From contig CABRID010000006.1 in assembly GCA_902470895.1 (NCBI GenBank), positions 1 through 42,946 on the forward strand: a DNA stretch of 42,946 nt, read 5' to 3'. The DNA comes from an uncultured Collinsella sp. (GTDB lineage: Bacteria > Actinomycetota > Coriobacteriia > Coriobacteriales > Coriobacteriaceae). The notes under the pieces are model-generated. The model was not told the DNA's origin, did no database searches, and saw nothing but the letters and a program-made list of their open reading frames with translations. The position numbers and the translations under genes were made by a program. Positions 26,809 to 33,686 of this stretch are shown one piece after another; position 1 is the stretch's first letter, and every line of letters starts with the position of its first letter.

Positions 26809-27297
26809 ATGAGTGCTTCAGTTTTGAGCGTCCGTGTTGATGCATCAATTAAGGAATCGTTTGCCGAGCTCTGCGAGGAGCTCGGCATGACGTCTTCCGT
26901 GGCGGTCAACATGTTCATGCGTCAGATGCTGCGGGAGCGGTCGCTTCCATTTACCCCTTCTCTTTCAGTCAAACGGGACGAGGCGAAGACCGACGTTTTG
27001 ACCGTTGCTGAAATCAGGGATGCCGTTGCTCGCGCGGCGGGTACTCGAAAGGCGATTCGGTCGGTCACGTTGTTCGGCTCGTATGCTCGACGTGACGCAA
27101 ATACCGATAGCGATATCGACCTGCGTATAGAGGTCGATTCCGATGCGACATTTGGGTTATTCGCTCTTTCCTCGTTCGCGGAGGAGATCAAAGAGGCAAC
27201 AGGCAAGCAGGTCGACGTCGTTTCGAGCGAACACTTGCGAGAAGACATTGCGCATGCCATCGAGAGGGAGGGTGTGGTGCTGTATGTTCGCCCGTAA
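26809..27297 (+). CDS. RelB/DinJ-like RHH domain fused to MNT nucleotidyltransferase (antitoxin)
   Basis: A 162-residue protein with two recognisable parts. Residues 1 to about 50 (SVRVDASIKESFAELCEELG, then SSVAVNMFMRQML) resemble the ribbon-helix-helix start of RelB/DinJ antitoxins. Residues about 75-160 are a minimal nucleotidyltransferase (MntA type): LFGSYAR with G90-S91, then D100-S-D102-I-D104. MntA antitoxins inactivate HepT toxins by AMPylating a tyrosine. Its stop overlaps the HepT start by 14 nt. Fusing a DNA-binding antitoxin domain to the enzyme antitoxin would combine transcriptional and enzymatic control; this is inference. ATG 26809 follows CAGGAGG. Confidence 0.85.
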   Translation: MSASVLSVRVDASIKESFAELCEELGMTSSVAVNMFMRQMLRERSLPFTPSLSVKRDEAKTDVLTVAEIRDAVARAAGTRKAIRSVTLFGSYARRDANTDSDIDLRIEVDSDATFGLFALSSFAEEIKEATGKQVDVVSSEHLREDIAHAIEREGVVLYVRP

Positions 27298-27649
27298 ATC
27301 AGATGCGTTGCGCGCCCAGGAGATTCTCGAGGCGATTGATGAGACGACCGAGAGAATCAAAGCGTTCGGTGTGACGGAAGACGAGTTCCTCCATGCGGAT
27401 GACATCAAGGCCAGGACACTCGCCGATTCTCTCCTTATGTGTGCCCTCAGGGTGACGGAGGAGGCGGGTAAGCTGTCCGAGAAGGCGCAGCGACTACATC
27501 CCGAGATTGAGTGGCGCGGTATAGTGGGGATGCGTAACTATCTTGCCCATGATTACGGCAACGTCGATCGCGCCGTGGTTTGGGACGCGGTGACATCAGA
27601 GTTTCCCGCTCTTGCAGCGGCATGCCGACAGATTATCGAGGAATCCTAA
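27284..27649 (+). CDS. HepT-like HEPN ribonuclease toxin
   Basis: A 121-residue all-helical HEPN/DUF86 protein. The toxin-class motif RX4HXY is intact as RNYLAHDY (R84, H89, Y91). In characterised HepT/MntA pairs the HEPN protein is an RNase and the MNT partner AMPylates a tyrosine near this motif. ATG 27284 lies inside the end of the antitoxin gene (14-nt overlap) after GAGGGAGG, so the two are translationally coupled. It is closely similar to the paralogue at 38481. Confidence 0.85.
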   Translation: MFARKSDALRAQEILEAIDETTERIKAFGVTEDEFLHADDIKARTLADSLLMCALRVTEEAGKLSEKAQRLHPEIEWRGIVGMRNYLAHDYGNVDRAVVWDAVTSEFPALAAACRQIIEES

Positions 27650-27682
27650 TCTTGCTCTCTTTGAGCCAACATGGTGTGAGAT

Positions 27683-27701
27683 AACCTGACCCCATTGCAC
27701 C
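27683..27701. repeat. Right-hand copy of the repeat flanking TA module 1
   Basis: AACCTGACCCCATTGCACC matches the right arm of the left-side inverted repeat (26734-26752) at 18 of 19 positions and is in the same orientation. The two copies bracket the module as direct repeats about 950 bp apart. Confidence 0.7.
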
Positions 27702-27710
27702 ATTTGATAG

Positions 27711-27751
27711 CAAAAAGCGGCGGCCGTCCCGTGTTGGGGCGGCCGCCGCTT
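27711..27751 (-). terminator. Terminator of the kduD-isomerase operon
   Basis: On the minus strand AAGCGGCGGCCG (27751-27740) pairs with CGGCCGCCGCTT (27726-27715), followed by a T run. It begins 26 nt after the isomerase stop codon. Confidence 0.85.
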
Positions 27752-27776
27752 GCGTTCGCTGCGATGGGTCGTGCGA

Positions 27777-28418
27777 TTAGAGCCCCAGGAGCTCCTTGAC
27801 CTTGGCGATGATTGCCCCGTCGGTGGCGTTGGCGAAGAAGTACTCCTGGAAGTGCTCGCCAGCCAGGGCGCCCTTGACCAGATCCTGGTCGATCTCGCCC
27901 AGGACGTCGACGAGCGGACGCATGGTCACAGCGCGGACGCCGTCGAGGATCTTCTTGTTGCGCTGCTCGGGCTCAACACGCTCGGCAGGATAGCCGTTGC
28001 CGGAACCGAAGCCAAAGAGCTTCTCGAAGGTGTACTCGAGGTTGAGCTCCTGGCCCCAGCCGTTCTTGAGGGCGAAGGGCATGGCGACGGCGTTACCGTC
28101 GTTGACCTGGGCGAAGGTGTAGGCATCCAGCGGGTCGGCGACATGGCCGCAGAGCACACCGGGGAAGGAGTTGCAGGCGAGCATGGCGCCCTCGCCGGTG
28201 CCGCAGCCGGTCACGACATAGTCGGCAGCGCCGGAGTTGAGCAGCACGGCGGCAAGGATGCCGTTCTGAACGTAGGTGAGCGGCTTGGAGTCGGCATCGG
28301 CATACATACCGTAGTTAAAGACGGTGTGGCCCATGGGCTCGACGACCTTCTTAAGGGCAGCCTCGATCATGGGGTTCTTGGAGTTCTGGGAGTTCTCGTT
28401 GATGAGAGCGATTTTCAT
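27777..28418 (-). CDS. RpiB/LacAB-family sugar isomerase (DhuI-like uronate isomerase)
   Basis: A 213-residue protein of the RpiB/LacA/LacB family, longer than RpiB (~150) by a C-terminal extension. Family blocks are KIALINENSQNSKN, NYGMYAD, VVTGCGTGEGAMLACN (active-site Cys loop) and HVADPLDAYTFAQVND. In streptococci an RpiB-family isomerase (DhuI) paired with a KduD-like dehydrogenase (DhuD) converts unsaturated-uronate products to KDG in place of KduI. The pairing with kduD here suggests the same role. ATG 28418 follows AAAGG. No classical KduI is seen in the window. Confidence 0.8.
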   Translation of the reverse strand: MKIALINENSQNSKNPMIEAALKKVVEPMGHTVFNYGMYADADSKPLTYVQNGILAAVLLNSGAADYVVTGCGTGEGAMLACNSFPGVLCGHVADPLDAYTFAQVNDGNAVAMPFALKNGWGQELNLEYTFEKLFGFGSGNGYPAERVEPEQRNKKILDGVRAVTMRPLVDVLGEIDQDLVKGALAGEHFQEYFFANATDGAIIAKVKELLGL

Positions 28419-28501
28419 GGGAGTTAACCTTTCAACCAAATGTTTCTTTTTTTGTTTCTGCATGCGGGCGGCGGCAAAACCGACCCGCGATGAGCAGTGC
28501 G

Positions 28502-28611
28502 GGCGGTCGGCAGTTAAGTCTGTCGCGAGTTCCGCACGCAAAGGAAAGCACTTAATGTGCTTTCCGTCTTGCGCAGGACTGTCCGAGCAGCAGACTTAAC
28601 TGCCGACCGCC
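28502..28611 (-). ncRNA. Long structured intergenic RNA element between kduD and isomerase
   Basis: A 20-bp perfect outer stem, GCGGTCGGCAGTTAAGTCTG (28503-28522) with its complement at 28591-28610, encloses an inner hairpin. That hairpin consists of GGAAAGCAC (28543-28551), a 5-nt loop and GTGCTTTCC (28557-28565), extended by CGCAA/TTGCG. Unpaired segments of 14 and 17 nt separate the stems. There is no U tract, so it is not a standard terminator. It lies inside the operon 190 nt before the isomerase start. Function unknown; mRNA processing or stability control is possible. Confidence 0.6.
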
Positions 28612-28624
28612 TCGCCCAGTTTCC

Positions 28625-29434
28625 TTATTGCGGCTGCTTGCCGATGTAGGCGAGGATGCCGCCGTCGACGTACAGAATGTGCCCGTTGACGAAGTTCGAG
28701 GCATCGGAGGCCAGGAACACAGCGGGGCCCTTCAGGTCCTCGGGCGTGCCCCAACGGGCGGCCGGGGTCTTGGCGATGATGAACTGGTCAAACGGGTGAC
28801 GGCTGCCGTCGGGCTGCGTCTCGCGCAGCGGCGCGGTCTGCGGCGTGGCGATGTAGCCAGGCCCAATGCCGTTGCACTGGATGTTGGCCTCGCCAAACTC
28901 GGAGCAGATGTTCTTGGTGAGCATCTTCAGACCGCCCTTGGCAGCGGCGTAGCCGGCGATGGTCTCGCGGCCAAGCTCGCTCATCATCGAGCAGATGTTG
29001 ATGATCTTGCCGTGACCCTTGGCGATCATGCCGGGCAGGCAGGCCTTGGAGACGATGAACGGGGCGTTAAGGTCGATGTCGACGACGCGACGGAAGTCCT
29101 CGGCGCTCATGTCGAGCATAGGGGTGCGCTGGATAACACCGGCGTTGTTGACCAAGATGTCGGGCGTGGTGCCAAAGTCGGCCTCGATCTTGGCGACGAG
29201 CTCGGCGACGACGGCCTCATCGGTGACGTCGGCCACGTAGCCGCGAGCCTCAAAGCCCAGCTCGCGGTAGTGCTTCTCGGCTTCGGCGACCTTGTCGGCG
29301 TGACGTGCGTTAAAGGCGATCTTGGCGCCGGCCTCGCCGAGCGCCTCGGCAATGGCCATGCCAATGCCATAGGTGGCACCGGTCACGAGCGCGACCTTGC
29401 CATCAAGGCGGAAGCTGTCCATAAGATCAGACAT
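28625..29434 (-). CDS. kduD: 2-dehydro-3-deoxy-D-gluconate 5-dehydrogenase (KduD/DhuD)
   Basis: A 269-residue short-chain dehydrogenase. The nucleotide-binding TGATYGIGMAIAEAL is near the N terminus, NNAG at about residue 100, the catalytic Ser in ICSMMSELG, and YxxxK as YAAAK. Best fit is KduD (EC 1.1.1.127), which reduces 2,5-diketo-3-deoxygluconate to KDG in pectin and uronate breakdown. ATG 29434 follows AAAGGA; an in-frame upstream ATG at 29461 overlaps an operator. It heads the operon with the RpiB-like isomerase and is controlled by AACGTTCA-type sites upstream. Confidence 0.88.
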   Translation of the reverse strand: MSDLMDSFRLDGKVALVTGATYGIGMAIAEALGEAGAKIAFNARHADKVAEAEKHYRELGFEARGYVADVTDEAVVAELVAKIEADFGTTPDILVNNAGVIQRTPMLDMSAEDFRRVVDIDLNAPFIVSKACLPGMIAKGHGKIINICSMMSELGRETIAGYAAAKGGLKMLTKNICSEFGEANIQCNGIGPGYIATPQTAPLRETQPDGSRHPFDQFIIAKTPAARWGTPEDLKGPAVFLASDASNFVNGHILYVDGGILAYIGKQPQ

Positions 29435-29450
29435 AGCGATCCTTTCAAAA

Positions 29451-29571
29451 GAAACGTTCATCTATATAAGTCTTGCTTCTAATACAAGCTCAGTATAGGA
29501 GAAGCGGAGGAATTAGCGCTCTTGTTCTCCTAAAAATAGGTGAACGTTCACTTTTATAAGGTGAACGGTTG
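29451..29571 (-). promoter_or_regulatory. kduD promoter and operators
   Basis: A perfect GTGAACGTTCAC at 29540-29551, a half-site GTGAACGGTT at 29561-29570 and a degenerate AAACGTTCA at 29452-29460 surround a TATACT -10 on the minus strand near 29493-29499. Unlike the pairs at uxaC, the symporter and GH105, the two palindromic sites here are about 90 bp apart, so a loop rather than side-by-side binding would be needed. Confidence 0.6.
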
Positions 29572-29780
29572 AAATCGGTTGTTGCGATGTCCGCTACTCG
29601 CTTTTCGTCCGTAACATCGATAAAGAGGGGAACGGATGCCTTGAGCACGCCCATCAGGCGGGGAACGATGAGGTTGCCGCCATTCAGGGGGGGCAACATG
29701 GAGTAGCGCCCGTACGCATCGAATTTTCCTCTCATAGATGCGTGGCATAAAGAGCCTTGAGTTCATACGAGCTCGGGGCT
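29572..29780. other. Gene-free stretch, possible gene remnant
   Basis: A minus-strand open frame (29490-29735) runs through this region and on into the kduD operators. It has no ribosome binding site and no family I recognise. A run of seven G at 29686-29692 could mark an old frameshift. I see no supportable gene. Confidence 0.35.
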
Positions 29781-29785
29781 CTTTT

Positions 29786-29942
29786 CGTCTGGATTGCGGA
29801 CGTATTGACAGACGAAAGCGTGTTGCGTCTGGCTCAAAACCGTATGAAAGCGCAATTTACGTCTCAATTCCGGACGCAAATCAAGACGAAAACCGTTTGC
29901 GTCTGGAAAAAATCAGTACGCAAACGGTTTTCGTCTTATAAT
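29786..29942 (+). promoter_or_regulatory. AGACG/CGTCT box array and promoter of the AlbA_2 regulator
   Basis: A perfect 20-bp inverted repeat, AAGACGAAAACCGTTTGCGT (29883-29902) and its complement (29918-29937), abuts the -10 TATAAT (29937-29942). Further CGTCT or AGACG boxes lie at 29786, 29810, 29826 and 29860. The arrangement suggests cooperative autoregulation by the downstream protein, which is inference. Confidence 0.65.
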
Positions 29943-29979
29943 ACGGTCGTGAAAAGTACGAAACGAAGGGGTTATGCAT

Positions 29980-31233
29980 ATGGTTGTTAGAGAGGGTCCT
30001 ACAGTCGAATACAAGGAAAGCGTTACGCCGACGTTTCTTAAAACGGTGAGCGCCTATGCAAACTACGGGACGGGCAAGATTGAGTTTGGCGTTAATGACG
30101 AGGGTATTGCCGTCGGTCTTGCAGATCCGGTTGCTGAATGTCTGCGCATCGAAAATATGATTAATGACAGCTTGGATCCCGCGCCCCGTTACTCGCTTGA
30201 GCCCGATGAGAAACACGGGACCGTAATCCTTACGGTTTATGAGGGCCAGGACAAACCCTATCGAAGCAAGGGAAAGGCCTACAGACGAAACGATTCGGCG
30301 ACGGTGGAGGTCGACCGGTTTGAGTATGGCAGGCTGACGCTCGAAGGCAGCAACGTAACGTTCGACGCGCTCGCGTCGGCTCGCCAGGACTTGAGTTTTC
30401 ACACGCTTGAGCATAAGTGTGTTGAACACCTCGGCATTTCCGAGCTAACGCCGGATATCATGCGTACGCTCCGCTTGCTCGGCAAGGATGGCTATACCAA
30501 TGCCGCGGCGATTTTGGCGGATAAGAATGATTTTCCGGGCATTGACTGCGTCCGTTTTGGCGATACCGAGGATGTGATCTTGGATCGCGAGACGGCGACA
30601 GGTCTATCCGCAATTGAGCAGGTGGACAGGGCGGTTGCTATGTTTGCACGCTACTACCGTTATGAACGTATCGAGGGGATGGAACGCGTCCAAACCGATC
30701 GAATTCCTCTTGAGGCGTTCCGCGAAGCTGTCGCAAACGCTTTGGTGCATCGGACATGGGACGTTCGGGCGAACGTTCAAATTGCCCTGTACGACGATCG
30801 CGTCGTTGTGACTTCACCCGGACCGCTGCCCGCCGGTTTGACGACGGAACAATACCTGTATGGGCAGATATCCGTGCTCAGAAACCCAATTGTCGCTGAG
30901 GTCTTTCTAAAGCTGGATTACATCGAGAAATTTGGTACGGGAATCGCGCGAATCAGGCGTGCGTATCGAGATTCTTTGAGCCAGCCGGTATTTGATGTTC
31001 GCGGCGGCATGGTGGCCGTCACATTGCCCGTTATCGATGCCTTTGAAGGGTCTGAGGAAGAGGTCCAGGTTCTCAAGGCTTTGTCAGGCGGACGAATACT
31101 GTCGCGGGGCGAGATTGAGCAACAGACAGGATTGAGCCGCACGCGCACGTTGACGGCGCTTGAATCTTTGCTCAACCGAAACTCGATCGTAAGGCGGGGG
31201 ACAGGACGCGCCACGAAATACGAGCGCGCATAG
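29980..31233 (+). CDS. AlbA_2/Schlafen-like ATP-binding regulator with C-terminal HTH
   Basis: A 417-residue protein of the AlbA_2 (DUF4062-like, Schlafen-type) group of putative transcriptional regulators. The N-terminal domain starts VREGPTVEYKES and has FGVNDEGIAVGL. A GHKL-like middle segment contains EAVANALVHRTWD and FGTGIARIRRAYRDS. The C terminus (about 365-415) is a winged helix, GEIEQQTGLSRTRTLTALES. ATG 29980 is preferred to ATG 29974 because GAAGGGG lies 8 nt before it. It stands alone, with an elaborate operator array upstream. Target genes are unknown. Confidence 0.8.
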   Translation: MVVREGPTVEYKESVTPTFLKTVSAYANYGTGKIEFGVNDEGIAVGLADPVAECLRIENMINDSLDPAPRYSLEPDEKHGTVILTVYEGQDKPYRSKGKAYRRNDSATVEVDRFEYGRLTLEGSNVTFDALASARQDLSFHTLEHKCVEHLGISELTPDIMRTLRLLGKDGYTNAAAILADKNDFPGIDCVRFGDTEDVILDRETATGLSAIEQVDRAVAMFARYYRYERIEGMERVQTDRIPLEAFREAVANALVHRTWDVRANVQIALYDDRVVVTSPGPLPAGLTTEQYLYGQISVLRNPIVAEVFLKLDYIEKFGTGIARIRRAYRDSLSQPVFDVRGGMVAVTLPVIDAFEGSEEEVQVLKALSGGRILSRGEIEQQTGLSRTRTLTALESLLNRNSIVRRGTGRATKYERA

Positions 31234-31250
31234 CTCAAAAGAGCAAAGCT

Positions 31251-31288
31251 ACAAAACAGGCCCCAAGCCTACACCGGCTTGGGGCCTG
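31251..31288 (-). terminator. Terminator after the AAA ATPase gene
   Basis: CAGGCCCCAAGCC and GGCTTGGGGCCTG (31257-31269, 31276-31288) pair perfectly. On the minus strand TTTTGT follows. It may also serve the convergent AlbA_2 gene. Confidence 0.8.
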
Positions 31289-31312
31289 CTGTCCTCTGGG
31301 ATATTGGCGTCT

Positions 31313-32404
31313 CTACAGTTCAGCTTCCAGTTCGGCTTTGTGTTCGTTGAGGTAGTCGCGCATGTAGGGGATGGCAAATGAGACCTTGCCGTACGAGGGC
31401 GCCTCAATGATCGACTCTCTCAGCAGACGACTGCGGATGGAACTTACCTGTTGAGGTGTCTTGTTTAAGTCATCGGCAACCATGCTGGTCGAGCTCGTCT
31501 GCCCTAAGGACGCCATGCTCAGCAGATAAGCGATGCACGTGGGCGGAATGCGCTGCAGCGCGGGCTCAATCACCATTGCGCAGAAGCGTTCGCGTGCTGT
31601 TGCGATGCCTCGCTTTGCCTCTTCCTCTCCAATTACAGTTGTATGGGCGCGTCGTGCCAGTTGCCATGCGTAATATCCAACGAGCTGAATCATAAAGGGG
31701 TAGCCCTGCGTTGCCTCGGCAAGTTGGCCGGCAATACCTGGCTGCAACTCCATGCCAGACGCTTCAATGGTTTCCTCGAGGGAGTACGACACTTCGGTTA
31801 CTGCCACAGCCTTCAGATCAAAGGGGAGGGCGCGGCGCAAAAACGCAAGTGTCTTTCCGTTGATGATGCTTTCAATCATCGAAGGCAGCCCAGCAAAAAC
31901 AAAGGCGATATCAAGGTCTTCGCCGATAACCTGCTGAATCGCAATGGAGAGCGTTCGGACCTCATCGAGCTCTGCGTCTTGAACCTCGTCGAGAGTGATG
32001 AGCAGGCCATTTCCATTCTTGGATATTGTCTGTCTCATGGCGTCGCGTAGCGATGGGCCGATTCGCTCAATATCTATGCTGCCGATGGATATGCCAGCTA
32101 CGGTGGGCTCAAATCTGGCGTGTTTGGCCTGGAATTTGGGCTGCAGCTGTTCGAGAATGCGCTGGCAAAGTCCCTCGGTTGCGACCTCTTTTATGACCGT
32201 CCAGCCACGGCTTTGCGCCAAACGTGAGCACTCGTCAAGGAGGACCGTCTTGCCCGTTCCACGGACGCCGGCTATGCGCATTAGGCGCCCAGGGGCACCA
32301 GGCCCGTTGGTGAGGCCTTCACTGAATTCTTCAAGTACATCTTCGCGGCCGATAATCGTGGGAGGTGTTTTACCTGCTGTGGGCTTAAAAGGGTTTGTTT
32401 GCAT
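31313..32404 (-). CDS. AAA-family ATPase (Orc1/Cdc6-like AAA_16)
   Basis: A 363-residue P-loop ATPase. Walker A is GVRGTGKTVLL and Walker B is LLITLDEVQD, with a sensor-type segment FVFAGLPSM, followed by a C-terminal winged-helix-like region (NKTPQQVSSIRSRLL). It resembles stand-alone archaeal/bacterial AAA ATPases related to Orc1/Cdc6 whose functions are mostly unknown. ATG 32404 follows AAAGGTGG; a GTG at 32413 in frame is possible. Seven 10-bp tandem repeats lie immediately upstream. No partner gene is adjacent. Confidence 0.82.
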   Translation of the reverse strand: MQTNPFKPTAGKTPPTIIGREDVLEEFSEGLTNGPGAPGRLMRIAGVRGTGKTVLLDECSRLAQSRGWTVIKEVATEGLCQRILEQLQPKFQAKHARFEPTVAGISIGSIDIERIGPSLRDAMRQTISKNGNGLLITLDEVQDAELDEVRTLSIAIQQVIGEDLDIAFVFAGLPSMIESIINGKTLAFLRRALPFDLKAVAVTEVSYSLEETIEASGMELQPGIAGQLAEATQGYPFMIQLVGYYAWQLARRAHTTVIGEEEAKRGIATARERFCAMVIEPALQRIPPTCIAYLLSMASLGQTSSTSMVADDLNKTPQQVSSIRSRLLRESIIEAPSYGKVSFAIPYMRDYLNEHKAELEAEL

Positions 32405-32420
32405 GTGAGCCACCTTTGCT

Positions 32421-32490
32421 CAAGATATAGCAAGATATAGCAAAGTATAGCAAGATATTGCAAAGTATAGTGAGATATAGCAACGTATAG
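32421..32490 (-). repeat. Seven 10-bp tandem repeats upstream of the AAA ATPase
   Basis: Units are CAAGATATAG, CAAGATATAG, CAAAGTATAG, CAAGATATTG, CAAAGTATAG, TGAGATATAG and CAACGTATAG. The 10-bp period is close to one DNA helical turn, so identical faces align. Several units read as TATACT or TATATC -10-like elements on the minus strand, so the array contains or overlaps the ATPase promoter. Confidence 0.85.
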
Positions 32491-32517
32491 CGCTGTTCTC
32501 GGGTTCTTACGGTGGTG

Positions 32518-33198
32518 CTATTTTCCGAATGCCGCGCGGATAAAGCGCTGGGCGAACAGCTTGTTGGCGACGTTGATGACATGGCCCAGGAACAGTGCCG
32601 AGATGGCGGTCGTGACGCCAAAGCCGCCCAGGTTGTACATAAGGATCAGCGACAACGCGAGCGAGGCGGCGACATGTGAGCAGTCAAACACGACTTTTAC
32701 GTCACCAAAGCGGCGTTTAAGCTTTTCGGCAATGACTTGCACCAAGCCGTCGGGCGCGTTGGGGACAACGCCCATGTTGACGACGAGACTTACGCCAAAT
32801 GCGGTGACAGCGAGGGAGAGCAGCATGGTCGCAATCTGTGTGGGGAGTGCCGTGGGATGCAGTGGGTTGACCGCCATGAAGAGGTCGGTCAAGCCGCCAA
32901 TCAGCGTTGAGAAGAACAACTCGAGCAGGATGCGCGGCTGGAACTCGCTTCGCAAGATGGCTAATTGCGCCACGATGTAGGCGACGTAGGTTGCGGTGAT
33001 CCAAAAGCCGAGCGTCTTGCCAGTGAGCATGGATAGGGTTGTGGCAAAGCACGTGAGCGCGGCGACGCCCAGACCGGATGCCGTCTGGAGACTCATACCG
33101 AGTGCCAGTACTGCAACGCCCACAAGATACATCAGCATTCTAATGACGGTATGGCACCAGTCGATGTTCTCGCCATGCATGATAATGAGCGGTCGCAT
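32518..33198 (-). CDS. YitT/YczE-like multi-pass membrane protein
   Basis: A 226-residue integral membrane protein with about five hydrophobic helices; it resembles the YczE/YitT (COG2364) group. Segments MYLVGVAVLALGMSLQTASG and FGVSLVVNMGVVPNAPDGLV are characteristic. The family has no settled function; a transport role is often supposed. ATG 33198 follows AAAGGACGG. Its leader carries an RNA element shared with eda, a hairpin shared with kdgK, and the LacI operator shared with kdgK, so it likely joins the KDG/KDPG regulon, perhaps moving a sugar acid. Confidence 0.75.
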   Translation of the reverse strand: MRPLIIMHGENIDWCHTVIRMLMYLVGVAVLALGMSLQTASGLGVAALTCFATTLSMLTGKTLGFWITATYVAYIVAQLAILRSEFQPRILLELFFSTLIGGLTDLFMAVNPLHPTALPTQIATMLLSLAVTAFGVSLVVNMGVVPNAPDGLVQVIAEKLKRRFGDVKVVFDCSHVAASLALSLILMYNLGGFGVTTAISALFLGHVINVANKLFAQRFIRAAFGK

Positions 33199-33231
33199 GT
33201 TGCTACCCGTCCTTTCGGTTGTGTGAAAAAG

Positions 33232-33356
33232 CTGACCCGGGCCGGCAAAAGAGGGTTATCGGAGGCACTGCTGCAAAAGCAGAAAAGCCGGCCCCACGGT
33301 CAGTCGTCTAGGAAGTGTCTCGCTGTGCCGGAATGGGACTAAAGGTCCAACGAGAC
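33232..33356 (-). ncRNA. Candidate riboswitch-like RNA element, copy A
   Basis: On the minus strand: P4 GTCTCG/CGAGAC enclosing AGTCCCATTCCGG, then P1 CTGACC/GGTCAG enclosing P2 GCCGGC/GCCGGC. Inside P2 a small hairpin P3 (CTGC/GCAG) is followed by GTGCCTCCGATAACC. Copy B at 35463 has the same order, with the two single-stranded blocks identical but all four stems changed in a compensating way. It ends 33 nt before the start codon of the YitT-like gene. Shared loops with covarying stems next to a ribosome binding site are what a ligand-sensing leader would show. The ligand is unknown; I do not recognise it as a named riboswitch class. Confidence 0.65.
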
Positions 33357-33377
33357 GGGAAGAAAGCAAATGGCATT

Positions 33378-33435
33378 GCGTGGGCGATAAGATGCCAAGA
33401 TGGTAGGGTGTGTCTTAACACCCTATTGCCCACGC
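33378..33435 (-). ncRNA. Leader hairpin with conserved core, copy 1
   Basis: Outer stem GCGTGGGC/GCCCACGC and inner stem TAGGGTGT/ACACCCTA enclose the 24-nt core at 33393-33416. On the minus strand the core reads AAGACACACCCTACC then ATCTTGGCA. The same core, with 2 differences in 24, is in the kdgK leader at 36758-36781, where the outer stem sequence is different. It lies just downstream of the LacI-type operator, within the 5' leader. Confidence 0.6.
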
Positions 33436-33470
33436 TCAACGAAATCGGTTTCGTTTGAGCCTAAGTATAC
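33436..33470 (-). promoter_or_regulatory. LacI-type operator and promoter of the YitT-like gene
   Basis: ACGAAATCGGTTTCGT at 33439-33454 is identical to the site next to kdgK/lacI at 36817-36832. A TATACT -10 on the minus strand at 33464-33469 puts the operator just downstream of the promoter, so bound repressor would block transcription of the leader elements and gene. Confidence 0.7.
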
Positions 33471-33507
33471 GCACGGGATTTTATTTGCGAAGAGAAAAAC
33501 AATAAAA

Positions 33508-33523
33508 AGGTGAACGTTCACCT
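33508..33523. promoter_or_regulatory. AGGTGAACGTTCACCT operator
   Basis: A perfect 16-bp palindrome of the same family as the uxaC, symporter, GH105 and kduD sites. It lies in the divergent region between the YitT-like gene and gntR. It could be an autoregulatory site of the GntR-family protein or a distal control site of the minus-strand gene. Confidence 0.65.
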
Positions 33524-33546
33524 AATCGCAACAACTCGTTGGCTGT

Positions 33547-33613
33547 AGTTGCGGTGGAATAGTTCCTGTTTTTGCTGCTGAAGGCCTTGAACAGGAACTA
33601 TTCCACCGCAACT
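33547..33613. repeat. 67-nt palindromic repeat, copy 3
   Basis: It has the common ends AGTTGCGGTGGAATA and TATTCCACCGCAACT, but the inner stem is AGTTCCTGTT/AACAGGAACT, different from the other copies and still fully paired. It lies 73 nt before the gntR start, in a promoter region rather than after a gene. Confidence 0.85.
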
Positions 33614-33686
33614 TATGATGGGGCGGGGGATGCGATAGTATTGCATGGTGAAATTCGACAAACCGTGAGCTTCATCCGAGGGCTTT

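Noticed and set aside
29490..29735. 81-codon minus-strand ORF upstream of kduD
   Set aside because: No ribosome binding site, no known family, and it reads through the kduD operators and promoter.
30771..30778. GAACGTTC core inside the AlbA_2 gene
   Set aside because: Flanking bases do not match the operator, and it is in the middle of a coding region.
32421..32490. Tandem repeat as a CRISPR array
   Set aside because: The period is 10 bp with no spacers and no cas genes in the window.
32281..32621. Small minus-strand ORFs across the 10-bp tandem repeats
   Set aside because: Their protein repeats simply translate the DNA repeat; no start signal.
33232..33356. RNA element A as a cobalamin, TPP, glycine or T-box leader
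   Set aside because: The diagnostic conserved boxes of those classes, as I know them, are absent on both strands.
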